From the NCBI RefSeq assembly GCF_035046485.1, contig NC_085138.1, forward strand, positions 368,469,238 to 368,533,237: DNA of 64,000 nucleotides. Reading direction: 5' to 3'. This document shows positions 46,564 through 58,068 of the stretch, one piece after another; position 1 is the first letter of the stretch; each line of letters begins with the position of its first letter. Both the position numbers and the translations under genes were made by a program. The stretch is from Aedes albopictus (Eukaryota; Arthropoda; Insecta; Diptera; Culicidae). The notes beneath the pieces were generated by a model, which was not told the origin of the DNA, did not search any database, and worked only from the letters and a program-made list of their open reading frames with translations.

Positions 46564-46973
46564 GACATCACCTCAATTCGTCGAGCTGAGTCGAATGGTA
46601 TATGTGACTCGACCCTCCGGACCTTCTATCAAAAAGTCATTTTTGGAGTGAACACATAGCCTTTCCAGTACACTTAGTGTACGAGAAAGGCAAAAAATAT
46701 AAAAAAGATTGCAAAAAACGTGTTACGAAATTATGTTAGAGGTAATTATATCATAATGCATAATATAACAAATGTTGTTATAGATCTTGAATAAATAAAA
46801 CAAGTTTTGTTATAAATTTGATACAAAAATTATAATAAATGTTAATATAATTTTGTTATGAATATTTACATGGAAAAATCCTTATAACAGAAAGATATCA
46901 ACTAATGTTATTTCTAACAACAGTTGTCATAATTTTGTTATGATCTTGTTATGTGCTTCTGGTCGGATGCTAA

Positions 46974-48391
46974 ATTTTTCAACGACATCGTATTGCAATG
47001 GCTGCTTCTTGAGGCGCAGAATCTGAAAATCATTTTCACTTTCTCCTCGGACCTTTATTTCTTATGACATCAGCATAGCCCGTAACTCCAGCTTGGGAAC
47101 CACTGAACTTTGCAACGACACTATAAAAATGTCACCCTCTGTTAGAGCATTTGGATCTTGAGAAATTCACGTGGCCCGCCACTCATGGTTGGGAGCCACT
47201 AAATTTTGCAACATTATTGTTGGTAGTAGTGCACCATAAGACGAGCAATTGAAAAACAACTTCAATTTTTTATTATACATATAGGGGAAATTACCTATTC
47301 TCGGCCGTTTTGTTCCCTTCGTCTTTGGGGTTTTTTTGAAACCTATTGAACTCAGAGTTAGTCTCAAATCCTTCCCAACTAAGCTGAATTATATGGCCAA
47401 GTTTCAGACAATTTGGCTGACAAAAACCCCCCATGACGAAGAGAACAAACCTGCCGATAATACCCATTGTCACCCTATGTATCACATGTTCCGAACAGCT
47501 ATTGCCGAATACCTAGAACCATAATTTACGCCTAAGGAGCACTATTTTGGAATTAATGTGTGAATGGGGTGTGTAAAATGAGTTTGGGGCAAATAAAGTG
47601 AGCGTAAATTGGGGTTTTAGTGTACTTGATATACAATGTCACCATGACGAATAAACGCTAAGATAATTTTCAAAGATGATTAATTCATCTAAGAGAGCCT
47701 AAATGGCCTAAGAGCCTAATAGCCTAAACGAGGCTTGACGAGTTGAACAAATACGAAGAGTGCTGTGGTGCGCACGGATTTAAAAAAAATGGTATATTCG
47801 TGTACTGATACTTGGTCTCAAAGGGTTCCAGAGGGCTCCATGTAATCTCAGGAACGTTATGCAGGCGCTCTAGGGTTTTTCAGGGTTTAAGTTGTGCTAC
47901 ATGGGGTACGCATGTACGCAAGCGAAAAATAGGCTACAAAGAAGGCACGGCAACAACGCTTTGTTTTTTCGTTAGCAGATAATGACAAAATCGCTCCCGA
48001 GTTTGTTCACAACAAAAACGGTAGGAATGTTTGACTCGTTCTATTCACATCGTGATTTTCGCATTGTTTTACAACTGAAACTCAACTCTGAGGATGGCAA
48101 GAGTCTTAATTCGTCCAAATGCTCAAGAATTCGATGACATTCACCGCATAGGACAAAGCGTTTGTTTTACGGCGTGATCCGTTTTTCGTACGCTGGCTTT
48201 CAGGAAGTTTCAGTTCACCTGAAACTCTCTGAACTGAAGGGTGTTCCTGAAACCCTCCTGAAACGACTCTGACGTCACATGCATCAAAACACCCCTGAAA
48301 CCTACATGATCCCATTGAAACGACCTTAAAATAGTCAAAAGGCTCCAAAACCCCTGAAATCTCTCTAAAAGCCCTTATAACGTTATGTACT
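46974..48391. other. Mixed repeat-derived sequence
   Basis: Contains the inverted pair at 47291-47466 and, at 48190-48370, 'cccctgaaac'-type sequence (the complement of the GTTTCAGGGG repeats). No gene. Confidence 0.4.
47291..47466. mobile_element. Diverged inverted-repeat MITE
   Basis: Left arm 47291-47336 and right arm 47422-47466 share 'cggc(c/a)g(t/g)tttgttc(c/t)cttcgtc' and a G/C run. Diverged, with no clear TSD. Confidence 0.6.
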
Positions 48392-48470
48392 CTGTGGCGT
48401 AGTTGGCTAATGCACCCTGCCTAGTGAAATTCAGGAGACGTGGGTCCAAACCCCACCACTAATTCGTAGA
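48392..48470 (+). mobile_element. tRNA-like SINE head
   Basis: A box TGGCGTAGTTGG (perfect) and a weak B box GGGTCCAAACCCC at about the right distance. The acceptor stem cannot be closed properly, so it is a SINE head or decayed tRNA, not a functional tRNA gene. Confidence 0.5.
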
Positions 48471-48639
48471 TTTTTTGCAACTTTTTCATTTAATTTATTA
48501 TTAATATATTGGTCAACGTGCAAGATATTTCCATTGTTTGTGTGCCTTGTCATTACGTATGTCTTACATACCATTTTGGTTGGTTATTTAAAAAACAACA
48601 ACATTCGTTAAAGATTTCTTTGTTTCTAGAGCCATATGC

Positions 48640-49079
48640 CTAATATTTTTTCCAGCAGTCTGGTATCCACAATATTTCTGGATAACACTTGTACTTCAAT
48701 TCAACGTCACAAACCTTTCCGCTGTGCGGTAAGTTGCCAACAAGCTGAAATTGCACCCATTTGACTTTATTAACTCTCCGGATCATAATGACCATCTTGC
48801 AATGCAGCGCGAGATGATCCAATCCGCAGTACCTTCCAGCTTCAAGCTCCGGTACCTGCTCATGATCTTTAAAAGCTCACGCAGATAAGCATGCCTGCTC
48901 CTCCATTCTTCACCCATGAAGCGAAGCAAATTCCCGAAAAATTTCAATTGCATCTCAGCCTCCAATCGACTGCACTTGATCTCCCGTGAGCGAGATTCAA
49001 AGGGAAGCGAAAAGCTGTTTTTGAGAATGTTTTCTTTTTGGAAGCACCGAGAAAATGAAAATTGATCCCCATTGTTCAC
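48640..49079 (-). pseudogene. Hypothetical exon-like region in two frames (weak)
   Basis: Two overlapping minus-strand frames: 98 codons (48783-49079) with a charged, helix-like peptide, and about 78 codons (48640-48873, first Met at 48822) with a Cys-containing stretch (KVCDVELKYKCYPEIL) ending near TAG at 48640. Both look more protein-like than most frames here, and one may continue the other through a frameshift or a splice site. I recognise no family. Confidence 0.2.
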
Positions 49080-50660
49080 GGTTGGTATCGAGATTGCCCC
49101 CCGCGCGCTGGATCAGCCATCAGAAGCTCGATCGATGTAATTGAATAACTGTAATTTGTACGAATGCAACTACTGTGTTGAAAGGATTTTTTTTGAGTAA
49201 TTACTGCTGTTCTGAGTTGATCAAAATCAGTCAGCCCAGTGGAAGTCAAATTGTCGGGGGAAATGGAAGAATTTGCCTCCACGTGCTGGCATGTCTTTGC
49301 CGGGGCAGAGTTTGACAACCTCAATTAGTTCGGAAAGGGGTTGCCTTATAAGTCGCGTAATACAATTAGCTTCAAATTCCAGGTCGAGCCAACAAATCCT
49401 GCAAACAAATCTCAAAAATCCAATAATCATCGTCTGTTTCGATGGGGAAAGACTGCATTGAAAAATGACTGAGTGAAGGTTTAAAATGCAGTACAAAGGA
49501 TTAGCAAGAAGCCATAAGTGTTACCATAGAAAGGGGTAACACTGTTCAGTTAGTAACTTTTCATGAAAAATGAAAAATCGGTGTGTTGTGTGCATTTCGA
49601 TAGAAGAGGGTGAACAACATTTCAAAGGTAGAAAAACGACCATGATTTTTTGGTAAATTTCAATGCACATTAAATCGATTACGGAATGGTGAGTTCGTTT
49701 CATGCTTTTATTTTAACATGAAATCGAATATGTCATGTCTTATTCAGTATAAGAATGGGTTACGATGGGATAGCCACCGATGATATTGAATACCCAATTC
49801 AACGGTACTCAGCTTTCCAAGGGGCGGATCCACCATAAGCGAATAGAATTGATTTCGTTGTCGCAAGGGGTGCGGATTTTAAAACAAGGAATCCCTACAA
49901 ATAAGCCAGGCGTTGCAGCTTGCCTGTACCTCTCTTCGAACTTCGTAATTTCGCTCTACCGCAGTGAAAAAAAATGAAAGAAAGCTGCAGCACTCGGTTC
50001 GGCGGCAATAATTAATACATAAATATGGACAATTTAGATCACCTGTGATAAGCGAAAAGTGACAACTGCTGCCATCTGCTGCTACCTGAGGAGAGGGGAA
50101 AACGAGAAACCCACGCGAGCACACTCGCTGAGCCAAGACAGCAGGAAGCCGTAACGAATTGCTCGATCGAAGCGTGAGGTAATTGCCTCAAGCTTTCAGC
50201 AGTTTTGAAAATTTGCCGTCTCTTCGTCTGTGCGACTGCGAAGAACTATGGGAAGAATTTCTTAATGGATCATATTTGTATAAAACTACCTAAATATGAT
50301 TTGATCTTACATAGGTTAACTTTCCGAGGATAGGAAGTTGGGTATTTAATTTCGTAAATAGTGTAATATACTCTCAGACCATTTGTAAATTTATAGACGT
50401 TCTCTTGTAAAATACGTAAAACAAATACCTAAAAATAAAAACTTTCAATTATTGTCAAATCAATTATGAAAATAAAATAAAAAATTGGAACTTAAAACTT
50501 TTTCAGAATTTTTCAAATTTTTATAATGTTTAAAATTTTCAGAATTTTTTATTATTTTTAAATTTTTAGAAGTTTTGCGAATTTTTATAATTTTTAAAAT
50601 TTTTAAAATTTTCAAAACTTTTAAAATGTTCAGATTTTTTTAAATTTTAGGAATGGCCAT
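49080..50660. other. Unrecognised sequence
   Basis: No gene or repeat recognised. The last 200 bp (50460-50650) are extremely AT-rich, with 'attttta/aaaattt' runs. Confidence 0.3.
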
Positions 50661-51101
50661 AACACTGCTCGGCAAAATTTTACAAAATTTGGTGTTATGG
50701 GATGAGAAAAAAATAACAGGGGTTTGGGACCCTAGAAGTGTCATAGTGAAAGAATTTTTGAAAAATATTGGACCGGGCCTTCACAGTTCAAAACCGAAGT
50801 TTGTATGGAGAACTTGGGGTGTTCAATTGATATGTGCATTAGAACGTGCCGTACATATTTTTAGGCGTTTTCGGTATTTGGGTTGGTTTCGTTATTGTCT
50901 AACGCCTAAATATATGCACAGCGTGTTCTATTGCGCATATCAATTGAACACCCCAAGTTCTCCATACAAACTTCGGTTTTGAACTGTGAAGGCCCGGTCC
51001 AATATTTTTTTAAAATTCTTTCACTATGACACTTCTAGGGTCCCAAACCCATGTTATTTTTTTTTCTCATCCCATAACAGAATTTTGTGTTGAACGGTGT
51101 A
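50661..51101. mobile_element. 441-bp foldback MITE
   Basis: Arms about 200 bp (50661-50868 and 50905-51101), nearly identical when inverted, with a loop of about 35 bp. The 109-codon frame is an arm shadow. Confidence 0.88.
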
Positions 51102-51640
51102 ATTTACAAAATTTTCAGAATTTGAAAACTTTCAGAATTTTAAGAATTTTGACGGTGGAGAAATGCCCCGAAAAATAAAGATTGATTTTTTTGCATTCAC
51201 GTACGTATTGCATATTTTTTTTCGCACGAAACCGTCGGAGTCCAGCACGAAGAACTGCAGAAGAGTTTTGTGAATCCGTTAGCCCGTTCCCGAGCCTATC
51301 ATGACATTTTTTTTCCTCCCCTGTTGGGGAAATTAAGCCACTGCGTCCAATATGCTGAACTTTTGTGGCATCATGACATACAAACACCATTCCATTTTAA
51401 TTTATGTAGATATATTTTTCAAACCTACAGCTTATTAGTCGACAACCGCGTATGAAGTCCAAAGGAAATGTATTTGAAGGGGTTAGAAGCAAAGGAATGT
51501 AAGTAGCAAAAACCCAGTTTCGGATAAATGAGGTATAAAATTTGTGGCAGTTTTTCTAAAAATCGATAAAATAATCTGAAAAAAGTTCCTGAGAACTTGA
51601 AGCCTGAAGATTTTTTTATATGCTCAACTCAAAATCGACA
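51102..51640. other. AT-rich spacer
   Basis: No recognisable gene or repeat before the satellite begins. Confidence 0.3.
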
Positions 51641-52233
51641 AAATGGTCAGTTACTTAATTCATCCAAGAGTTCCTCCAAGAATTCTACCATAAATTCCTA
51701 CAAGAATCTCCCTAGAATTATTTCCAAGAATTCCTTCAAGAATTCCACCAGAAATTCAAGAATCGCTTCAGATATAACTCTATAAATTCTGCCAAGAATT
51801 CCTCAAAGAATTTCTCTAGGTATTTCTCCAGGAATTCCTCATAGACTTCTGCCAAGAATTTCTCCAAGCATTCCTCCAAAAAATTTTCCAAGCGTTTCTC
51901 CAGAAATTCTCCAAGAATTCCTCTATGATTTTTTCCAAGAAGCTCTCCAGAAATTTCTCCATATATTCCTCAAAGAATTTCTCCAGAAACCTGCAGGAAA
52001 TCGTCTAGAATTTTTCCCAAAAAATATTCCAGAGATCCGAGATAACTTTTAGGCATTTCTCCCGAAATACCTCCAGGAATTCGTCAAGATTTTTTTCAAG
52101 GAATTCCAACAGAAATTACTTCAGGATATCCTCCAGGAACTTCTTCAGGAATTCATCAAAGATTTCTTCCATGAATTCCACCAGGGATTTTTCAGGATTC
52201 TTTCAAGAATTCCTCCATAAATTCTTTCATTAA

Positions 52234-52348
52234 CCCTCGAGCGATCGCGCTGTTGTATTTTGTACAACACGTTGAAAAAATCTCGCTTTTTGTACTCAGC
52301 ACCAGTGTGGTGCTGACCCAGGTAGTCAACCGCGCGAGTTACGGAAGG
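52234..52348. mobile_element. piggyBac-like MITE, TTAA TSD
   Basis: 115 bp between TTAA repeats (52230-52233 and 52349-52352). Ends CCCTCGAGCG and, inverted, CCTTCCGTAACTCGCG. Contains two hairpins, TGTTGTA...TACAACA and TCAGCACCA...TGGTGCTGA. The length matches the 116-bp MITE at 42101. Confidence 0.8.
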
Positions 52349-52512
52349 TTAAAACCCCCAGGGTCCTTCAGGAAAACTTTAGTAATTCCAGAAGAAAATA
52401 CTCCTTGGATTACTCTACGGATTCGTTCTAGAATTCCTTCAGGGATTTCCTCAAAAATTCATCCAAAAAATCTTTAGGGATTACGTCAAAAATTCCTCTC
52501 AAAATTCCTCCA

Positions 52513-52785
52513 CACAGATCGAAAAAAGAGTGTAAAATTCTGTGACATATGATGCACATAATTGGAGCGTGGGATATCACCGGAGTTTACATGACATATC
52601 ATGTAAAGTTCATGAAATATCATGTAAACTTCCATTATATGCCATGTAATATAGCACGACTCTGAGTGTTTACATGACATATAACACAAACTTACATGAT
52701 ATATCATGTAAACCATCAGGACATCAAGTTTACATGACTAAAATGAAATTCACATGACGTGTATATCTCATTATTTTTATCTGTG
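52513..52785. mobile_element. 273-bp MITE with CACAGAT ends
   Basis: Ends CACAGATCGAAAA and, inverted, CACAGATAAAAAT, flanked by the 2-bp repeat CA; deleting it restores a satellite unit. The interior contains many copies of 'acatgacatat / catgtaaa', both orientations. Confidence 0.78.
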
Positions 52786-53090
52786 CAGGAACTCCTTCAG
52801 AAATTCCTTCAGGAACTCTTTCAAGAGTTCCTTAATAAATTATTTTTGGAATTCCACCAGGAAGCCCTCGACGAATTCCTCAAGGATTTTTTCCAAGAAA
52901 TCATCCAGGAATTCCTCCAAGACATATGTCTAGACTACATCTTTTCCAAAAATCCCTCCAGGAATTCCACCAAAAAAATCCTACACTACCTTCCCCAAGA
53001 ATTTATCTAGGGGTCTCTCTAAGACTTCACAGCAAAAAAATTCTTGTGATATCACATCATTTTCGCTGCACATCAGTTGCGCCGTAAAAG

Positions 53091-54140
53091 TTGTTCGGAA
53101 GATCGGGAGATTCCTGTATCGCCGAGCAGAACGGCAGCCCTGCGGAAGAGATGGAATGAACCTGCTGCAGTCGCTGTCAGATGTGACAGACGTCAGAACC
53201 GTGAGTATGTGTGAAAATAAGAAGAACATCTAGAACACGATTATCGAAGAAACACGTTCTAAACTAAAATCCTAAAATTAATTTCAATTTTCTAATTATT
53301 CTACCTAAAAATTCGTAGTTTGTTTGCAGTATTCACAGTGAGAGAACTGCCAAGATTATCCGTATGTAATGCTTATAAAAAATACCTTGAATTACTATAT
53401 TATTATATTTGTTTCTACCTAGATGCTAAATTTGATAACCTACGTCGACATACTACTGAATTTGATAACCTATTGTTGACCTTAAAGGTTTAATACTAAG
53501 TAAGTAATATAATGTGAGATCTATTTGCCCTACAATTTGCTAATTGAAACCTAAATGTAGCAGTGACTCAAGCACCTACCGATAACCGCAGAAGATTACT
53601 CCCGGTAGAACCTCCTACTAGCTTGCACGCGAGGGTGAAGAAAAACCTATTGTAAGTTGCAGTAAAAATGAATGAACTTATGATCTACTCAAAAACTAAT
53701 AATAAAACTATTTCAGCTTTAAGCTGTCTAAACCAGACCGCTAAAAGGAGGTTGCAGTTCTAAAAATCCGAACAAAAGTGATGTAAACAATTACATCATT
53801 TTCATGCAACAAATTAGTCGCCGCAGCTTAAAGGGGGTCTAGCAATCGCTAGAACCGGATCTATAGTTGAATCATATATAAGTAAAATATTGGCATGAAT
53901 TCGTACACTGATCCGTTGATTGTGAGACATATCCCTTACCTCTCGGCTATTTCACCGAGTTAGAAGGATGGTGATTAATATGATACTGCTTCTAGGTATC
54001 TGCTGGAATGGGTTTGTTGATACTTTCCGGTGCCAACCAGGGTGTGCATGGTATGTGTGATAATTGTTGGAAAACGATGTAACCGAGTGAAATTACGTTC
54101 GAAAATGAATACATCACCAGTAGTTACGCGCCTGGATATT
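53091..54140 (+). mobile_element. Possible solo LTR (BEL/Pao-like), speculative
   Basis: Begins TGTTCGGAAGATCGGG and ends near ATTACA, with imperfect 5-bp flanks (AAAGT against AAATT). The sequence contains 'cagccctgcgga' and a TATA-like stretch near 53874. No coding sequence. It borders the 54150 element directly. It could instead be unrelated unique DNA. Confidence 0.3.
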
Positions 54141-54149
54141 ACAAAATTA

Positions 54150-55495
54150 AGGTACCCCGGGGCAAGTGGGACCTAAAAAAATGCTAGTTTGGTTTTGTCA
54201 AGCCAAACAATTCTAAGCATAAATAATTTTATAATTCCAATGGTTCTAAAAGACATTGTTGGTATATTTCTTCTTAGTAATGGTCATTAAAACTGTTTCA
54301 AAATTATTAAATTCTGTATATTATGCATATTATGAAAAGTGGAACAGATCTTCATTTACACCGTATCACGGGGCAAGTGGGACCTATTCGATTTTTTTGT
54401 AATAATGGCATAATATAGTTGCTGCATATATGTGAGGTAGCATAAATTTTAAATATGTTATGCGAATAACTATGTTTAGCAATTTATGTTGGAAAAGTTT
54501 TGTGGTATCGTGCATTAATTACGTAACACATATAATAACAAATCACTGAGAAAAAAAATGATTTAACTCTAGCAGCTCGTGCAAAAGAAATTGATTTTAT
54601 TTATACAAAAAGCGCCCTAAGGTTAAATGCCGAAAGATTTTCAAACTTACTTTTCATATTACGTAGTTGATGAGTCTCGCCAAAAGGTTTTTCAACATTA
54701 ACAGATGTTATGTTTTCCCTTACATAATATTACGATCATTAAATAAAGATTTTTAAATCGTAAAACCCGAATAAGTCGTTTTCCAATTTTCTGATACTTT
54801 ATGGCCGATTCCTTAACATTCAGAAAAACTCATTATGCAGCGAAAAACGAAAAAATAATAGAATTTGCTTGAACTAAAATATGGAAAAATAGATAATTTC
54901 GAAAAAAAATATGTTCTATCAAAGACTTCACCATTTCAAACAATAGCTTCATCATCAGAATAGAAGTAACTAAGTATAATTCAACGATTGATTACTTAAG
55001 GCGCCGGTTTTTACTTCACTTTTATGTGAATTTCGACTAAGGCTGAAGAAAGCGAGATCAATCTATGAAATTGTGTTTGTTTATTCTCAAAGGTCTCACT
55101 TGCCCCAGATGCTGAAATGCACTGGGGCAAGTGAGAGCAGTTAACAAAAGGTAATAAATGAAAATAAATTACAGCTTTTGCGCTTAAAATAATTTGCAAG
55201 CACTCCAAATATTATGCTGAAACTGAAAAAGTTTTACTTTATTTGTTATTTTATTTTTAAACGACGAACGTTGTAGGGTACGTTATTCTCACTTAGTGAA
55301 TTGAAAATTACATATGAACAACAATAACATATATGGTCTCTAAATGGTGAGAACAATAACAATTTTTGAATTCAAAGTATCCGTTGGTGTGATACCTATG
55401 TTTTCTATGAAGAATGTTTGCCTTAAAAATAAAAAAAAAAAAGTTATAGCTGTAGGTCTCACTTGCCCCGAATTCTCACTTGCCCCGGGGTACCT
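54150..55495. mobile_element. 1346-bp TA-flanked element with GGTACCCCGGGG ends
   Basis: Ends AGGTACCCCGGGGCAAGTG and the complement, flanked by TA (54148-54149 and 55496-55497). The motif GGGGCAAGTG occurs at 54159, 54370 and 55124, and inverted at 55097, 55460 and 55477. No transposase frame is visible. The TSD suggests a Tc1/mariner/pogo-type transposase acted in trans. Confidence 0.85.
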
Positions 55496-55499
55496 TATT

Positions 55500-57000
55500 T
55501 GCTGTGTTCTGACAAGTATCCCTTCAGGAATTTCGCCAGGAGTATCTCCAAGGTTTTTTTCATGAATTTCCATCAAAAATTCTTCAGGAAACCTCTGGAA
55601 ATTCCACACATTAGGGATTCCTCCGAGAATTCCTTCAGGTAATTCTCCAAGAACTGCACCGAGACTTCTTCCCAGAATTCCTTTAAGAATTTCTCCAGAA
55701 AATACTCAAATAATTCTGTTAAGAATTCCTTCAAGAATCCCATCCGAAATTTCTCCAAAATTTCTCCAAAAAATCCTCCATCTTTTTTTCAAGAATTTCT
55801 CCAGTTATTCGTCCAAAACTTCTGCTAAGAATTCCTTCAAGAATCCGTCCAAGAATTCCTCCTGGATATGCTCCAGGATATATTCCAGTAATTCCTTCAG
55901 GAATTTCTCCAGGAATTACTCTTTGAATTCCTGCTGGAATTACTACGGGAATTCCTCTAGGAATTGTTTCGAAAAATACTCCAGGAGTTCCCACATTAAT
56001 ATTCAAGAAATTCCTCCAGGAAATAATCCAAAAAACCCTCCAGGAATGGCTCCAGAAATTTCTCCAGGAATTCCTCCAGGATTTCCTCCAAGAATTATTC
56101 CAGAAAATACAAAATATAAAAAAATCTTCGAAAATTCCTCCAGGAATTCCTCAAGAAAATCCTTCAAGAATTCCTTTAAGAATTCTCAAGGATATTCTTT
56201 GAAAATTCCTTCACAAATTACTACATGAATTCTTCCAGAAAGTAATCATGGAGGTCCTTCAGGATTTTCTCCAGAAATGTCTTGAAAAAATTCTTGAAAA
56301 AATTCCTGGAAGAATTCTTTCAGGTATTCTTTGAGGAATTCTTGAAAAAAATTTTCAAGAAATTCTTGGGGAAATTCCTGGATTCTTGGTAGAAATCTTG
56401 AAAAAAGTCTTGATGGTATCCCAAGTAACACACTTGTCATGGAAGAGTCACGGCGGCGCAGGATTTTGTTGCGCAGAAGTCAGTGTGACTAACTCCTAAC
56501 AAATAAGCACTTGTTTGCTAGAAGTAAGTCACAGTGACTTCTGCGCAACAAAAACCTGCGCCGCCGTGACTCTTCCATGACAAGTGTGTTACTTGGGATT
56601 CCTGAAGTAATTCATTGAAGAGAATTCTGGAAGGAACTCTATTTTTTGTATTTTAACTAATGCCAATTCTGCACTTGAATCCTTCGGAGTTTCCTCCTGG
56701 AAAATTTTCAGGGATTCTTCCAGGAATTTCTAATGGAATTCATCGTGGAATTCCATCTGTAAATCTTTCGGAGATTCCTACTATAAATCCTTCAGGGACT
56801 CCACCTGGAACTCCTCTGGGACTCTTCCTGGAAATCCTTTGGGGATTCCTCCTGGAAATCCTTCGGGGACTCGTCCTAGAATTTCTTCGGGGATCCTTCG
56901 AAGATTGCTCCTGGGAATCCTCCGGCGGTTCCTTTTCGAATTGCTTTGGGAATTACCGCTGGGATTTTTTGGGGACTCGTTCCGAAATTTTTTCAGATGT
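55500..57000. repeat. Degenerate TTCCTCCAGGAATT satellite
   Basis: Irregular 'aattcctccaggaatt' units with many substitutions. The hairpin MITE at 56420-56597 is inserted in it. Open frames here (for example 55923-56228) are low complexity. Confidence 0.8.
56420..56597. mobile_element. 178-bp hairpin MITE, copy 2
   Basis: Sister of 18178-18354, same ends and length within one base, flanked by AT (56418-56419 and 56598-56599). Two stem positions differ from copy 1 together with their partners (see findings). Confidence 0.92.
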
Positions 57001-57056
57001 TACAGAAAGAGTGCAGTAGTGTTACTAGACCTATTCTTTTAAGATTTAACCCTTTT

Positions 57057-57340
57057 CAATAGGACGCTATCGGTGGAGTACTAGATTTGTAGTGATGAGT
57101 TTTGTATGATGAGATGACGAATTTTTCGTTTCTCCAATGAAATGGTGCAAAAAGTATGGATATTGTGATGTCTTGCCTAATTTGATGTTGTTTGTTGTTT
57201 GTTTTGCTTAAACAGCATCAGGTTAGGCAAGAAATCATAATACCCACGCTTTTTGCATCATTTATTGCAGAAACGGAAAATGTGTACAAAAATGCAGCTC
57301 ATTACTTCAAATCTGGTACTCCACCGATTGTGGCCTATTG
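57057..57340. mobile_element. 284-bp foldback MITE
   Basis: Outer arms contain 'caatagg...atcggtggagtac'; the inner part pairs 'tgatgtcttgcctaa' with 'ttaggcaagaaatca'. Diverged but continuous pairing. Confidence 0.78.
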
Positions 57341-57400
57341 TAGACAAACTTAATTTATATTAAAGGTCTTTAGATTTTATGTGTGATTCAGCGTGGGAAA

Positions 57401-57577
57401 CAGGGATGCCATATATACAGATTCATCCGTACTATACAAATTTTTGAACTTTCGTACAGATTTCGTTTTATATGAAAGGAAGATTTTTGAGCAAGAGGGG
57501 CTTTTTTATTTTTGTATGGGATACAGATTTTTGGAAAATGTGATACATCTTTTTTAAAAAACCATCTGGCATCCTTG
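57401..57577. mobile_element. 177-bp hAT MITE, 8-bp TSD
   Basis: Ends CAGGGATGCCA and, inverted, CAAGGATGCCA, flanked by a perfect 8-bp repeat GTGGGAAA (57393-57400 and 57578-57585). Confidence 0.9.
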
Positions 57578-57628
57578 GTGGGAAACGACTTTGTGTACAT
57601 GTATAAAGTTTTTAAATCAAATTTGCAG

Positions 57629-57694
57629 TGTAAGCAGTAATAAGTTCAAGTTCAATTTCTAAGTTCAGCAGTAATAAGTTCAGTTCAATTTCTA
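57629..57694. repeat. Tandem duplication, about 34 bp
   Basis: 'agcagtaataagttcaagttcaatttct' type unit occurs twice in a row with a small deletion in the second copy. Confidence 0.75.
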
Positions 57695-57887
57695 TCAAGT
57701 CTACCTACAAAATGTTTTCCATATTATTTCTTACGTCGTTGTTACCATATGTGCTAGATGTGAATGAAAAAAAAACAGAAATTATTAACATTTTGCTTCT
57801 TGGTTAAACTTCATATAACAAATCATATGTAATTTAGATTTTTACGAACGATTTTCTTCAAAAATGGTTAAGTCGAAAATGTGTATA

Positions 57888-58068
57888 AGGTACACCGGGG
57901 CAAGATGAAACGCGAAGTTTTGAAATAGATTTCAATAAAATTTGGAAATTTATCCTTCGCTAAAAGATTGTTTGAATCAAAAATTGTGTGTTATGGCAAT
58001 CAAATTGTTTATCATCATTAAAAAAAACATCATGTTAACAAGCTGTTTCAACTTGCCCCGGTGTACCT
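57888..58068. mobile_element. 181-bp MITE related to the 54150 element
   Basis: Ends AGGTACACCGGGGCAAGATG and, inverted, AGGTACACCGGGGCAAGTTG; preceded by TA, but the right flank is TTTA. Ends resemble those of 54150-55495, so the same transposase family may have moved both. Confidence 0.8.

Larger units (their letters stand above)
40095..46695. mobile_element. Element with GCCTTTCTCGT ends carrying about 155-bp tandem units
   Basis: Left end contains 'ccacctagtggtgatagtgcctttctcgt'; right end is inverted 'acgagaaaggc' near 46694. Inside are tandem units at 40760-41169 and 44923-46375 (about ten, spacing 152-165 bp), marked by GTCGCATGCATGGGTTTGG and 'ccggaaccggttccggaa'. After the units come 'ctccggaacggctgaaccgatcc', a CA microsatellite and 'gagctgagtcga'. 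It is interrupted by the large foldback and the 454-bp MITE. Confidence 0.6.
39787..46973. mobile_element. Outermost AT-rich element, heavily nested (boundaries approximate)
   Basis: Left part 39787-40090 and right part 46700-46973 are AT-rich with recurring 'ataacaa', and end in inverted TCCGA(T/C)CA-type sequence, similar to the TIR of the 454-bp element at 45397. The two parts look like halves of one element opened by the insertion of the unit-array element. Contents: a SINE tail, a SINE, the array, the large foldback and a second member of the same AT-rich family. Confidence 0.45.
51641..53010. repeat. Degenerate TTCCTCCAGGAATT satellite
   Basis: Irregular 12-bp-like units (AATTCCTCCAAG and variants), much more diverged than at 17.5-20.5 kb. 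Two MITEs are inserted (52234-52348 and 52513-52785). Confidence 0.8.

Noticed and set aside
50653..50982. 109-codon frame
   Set aside because: It lies across a foldback arm and loop; the reading frame has no protein features.
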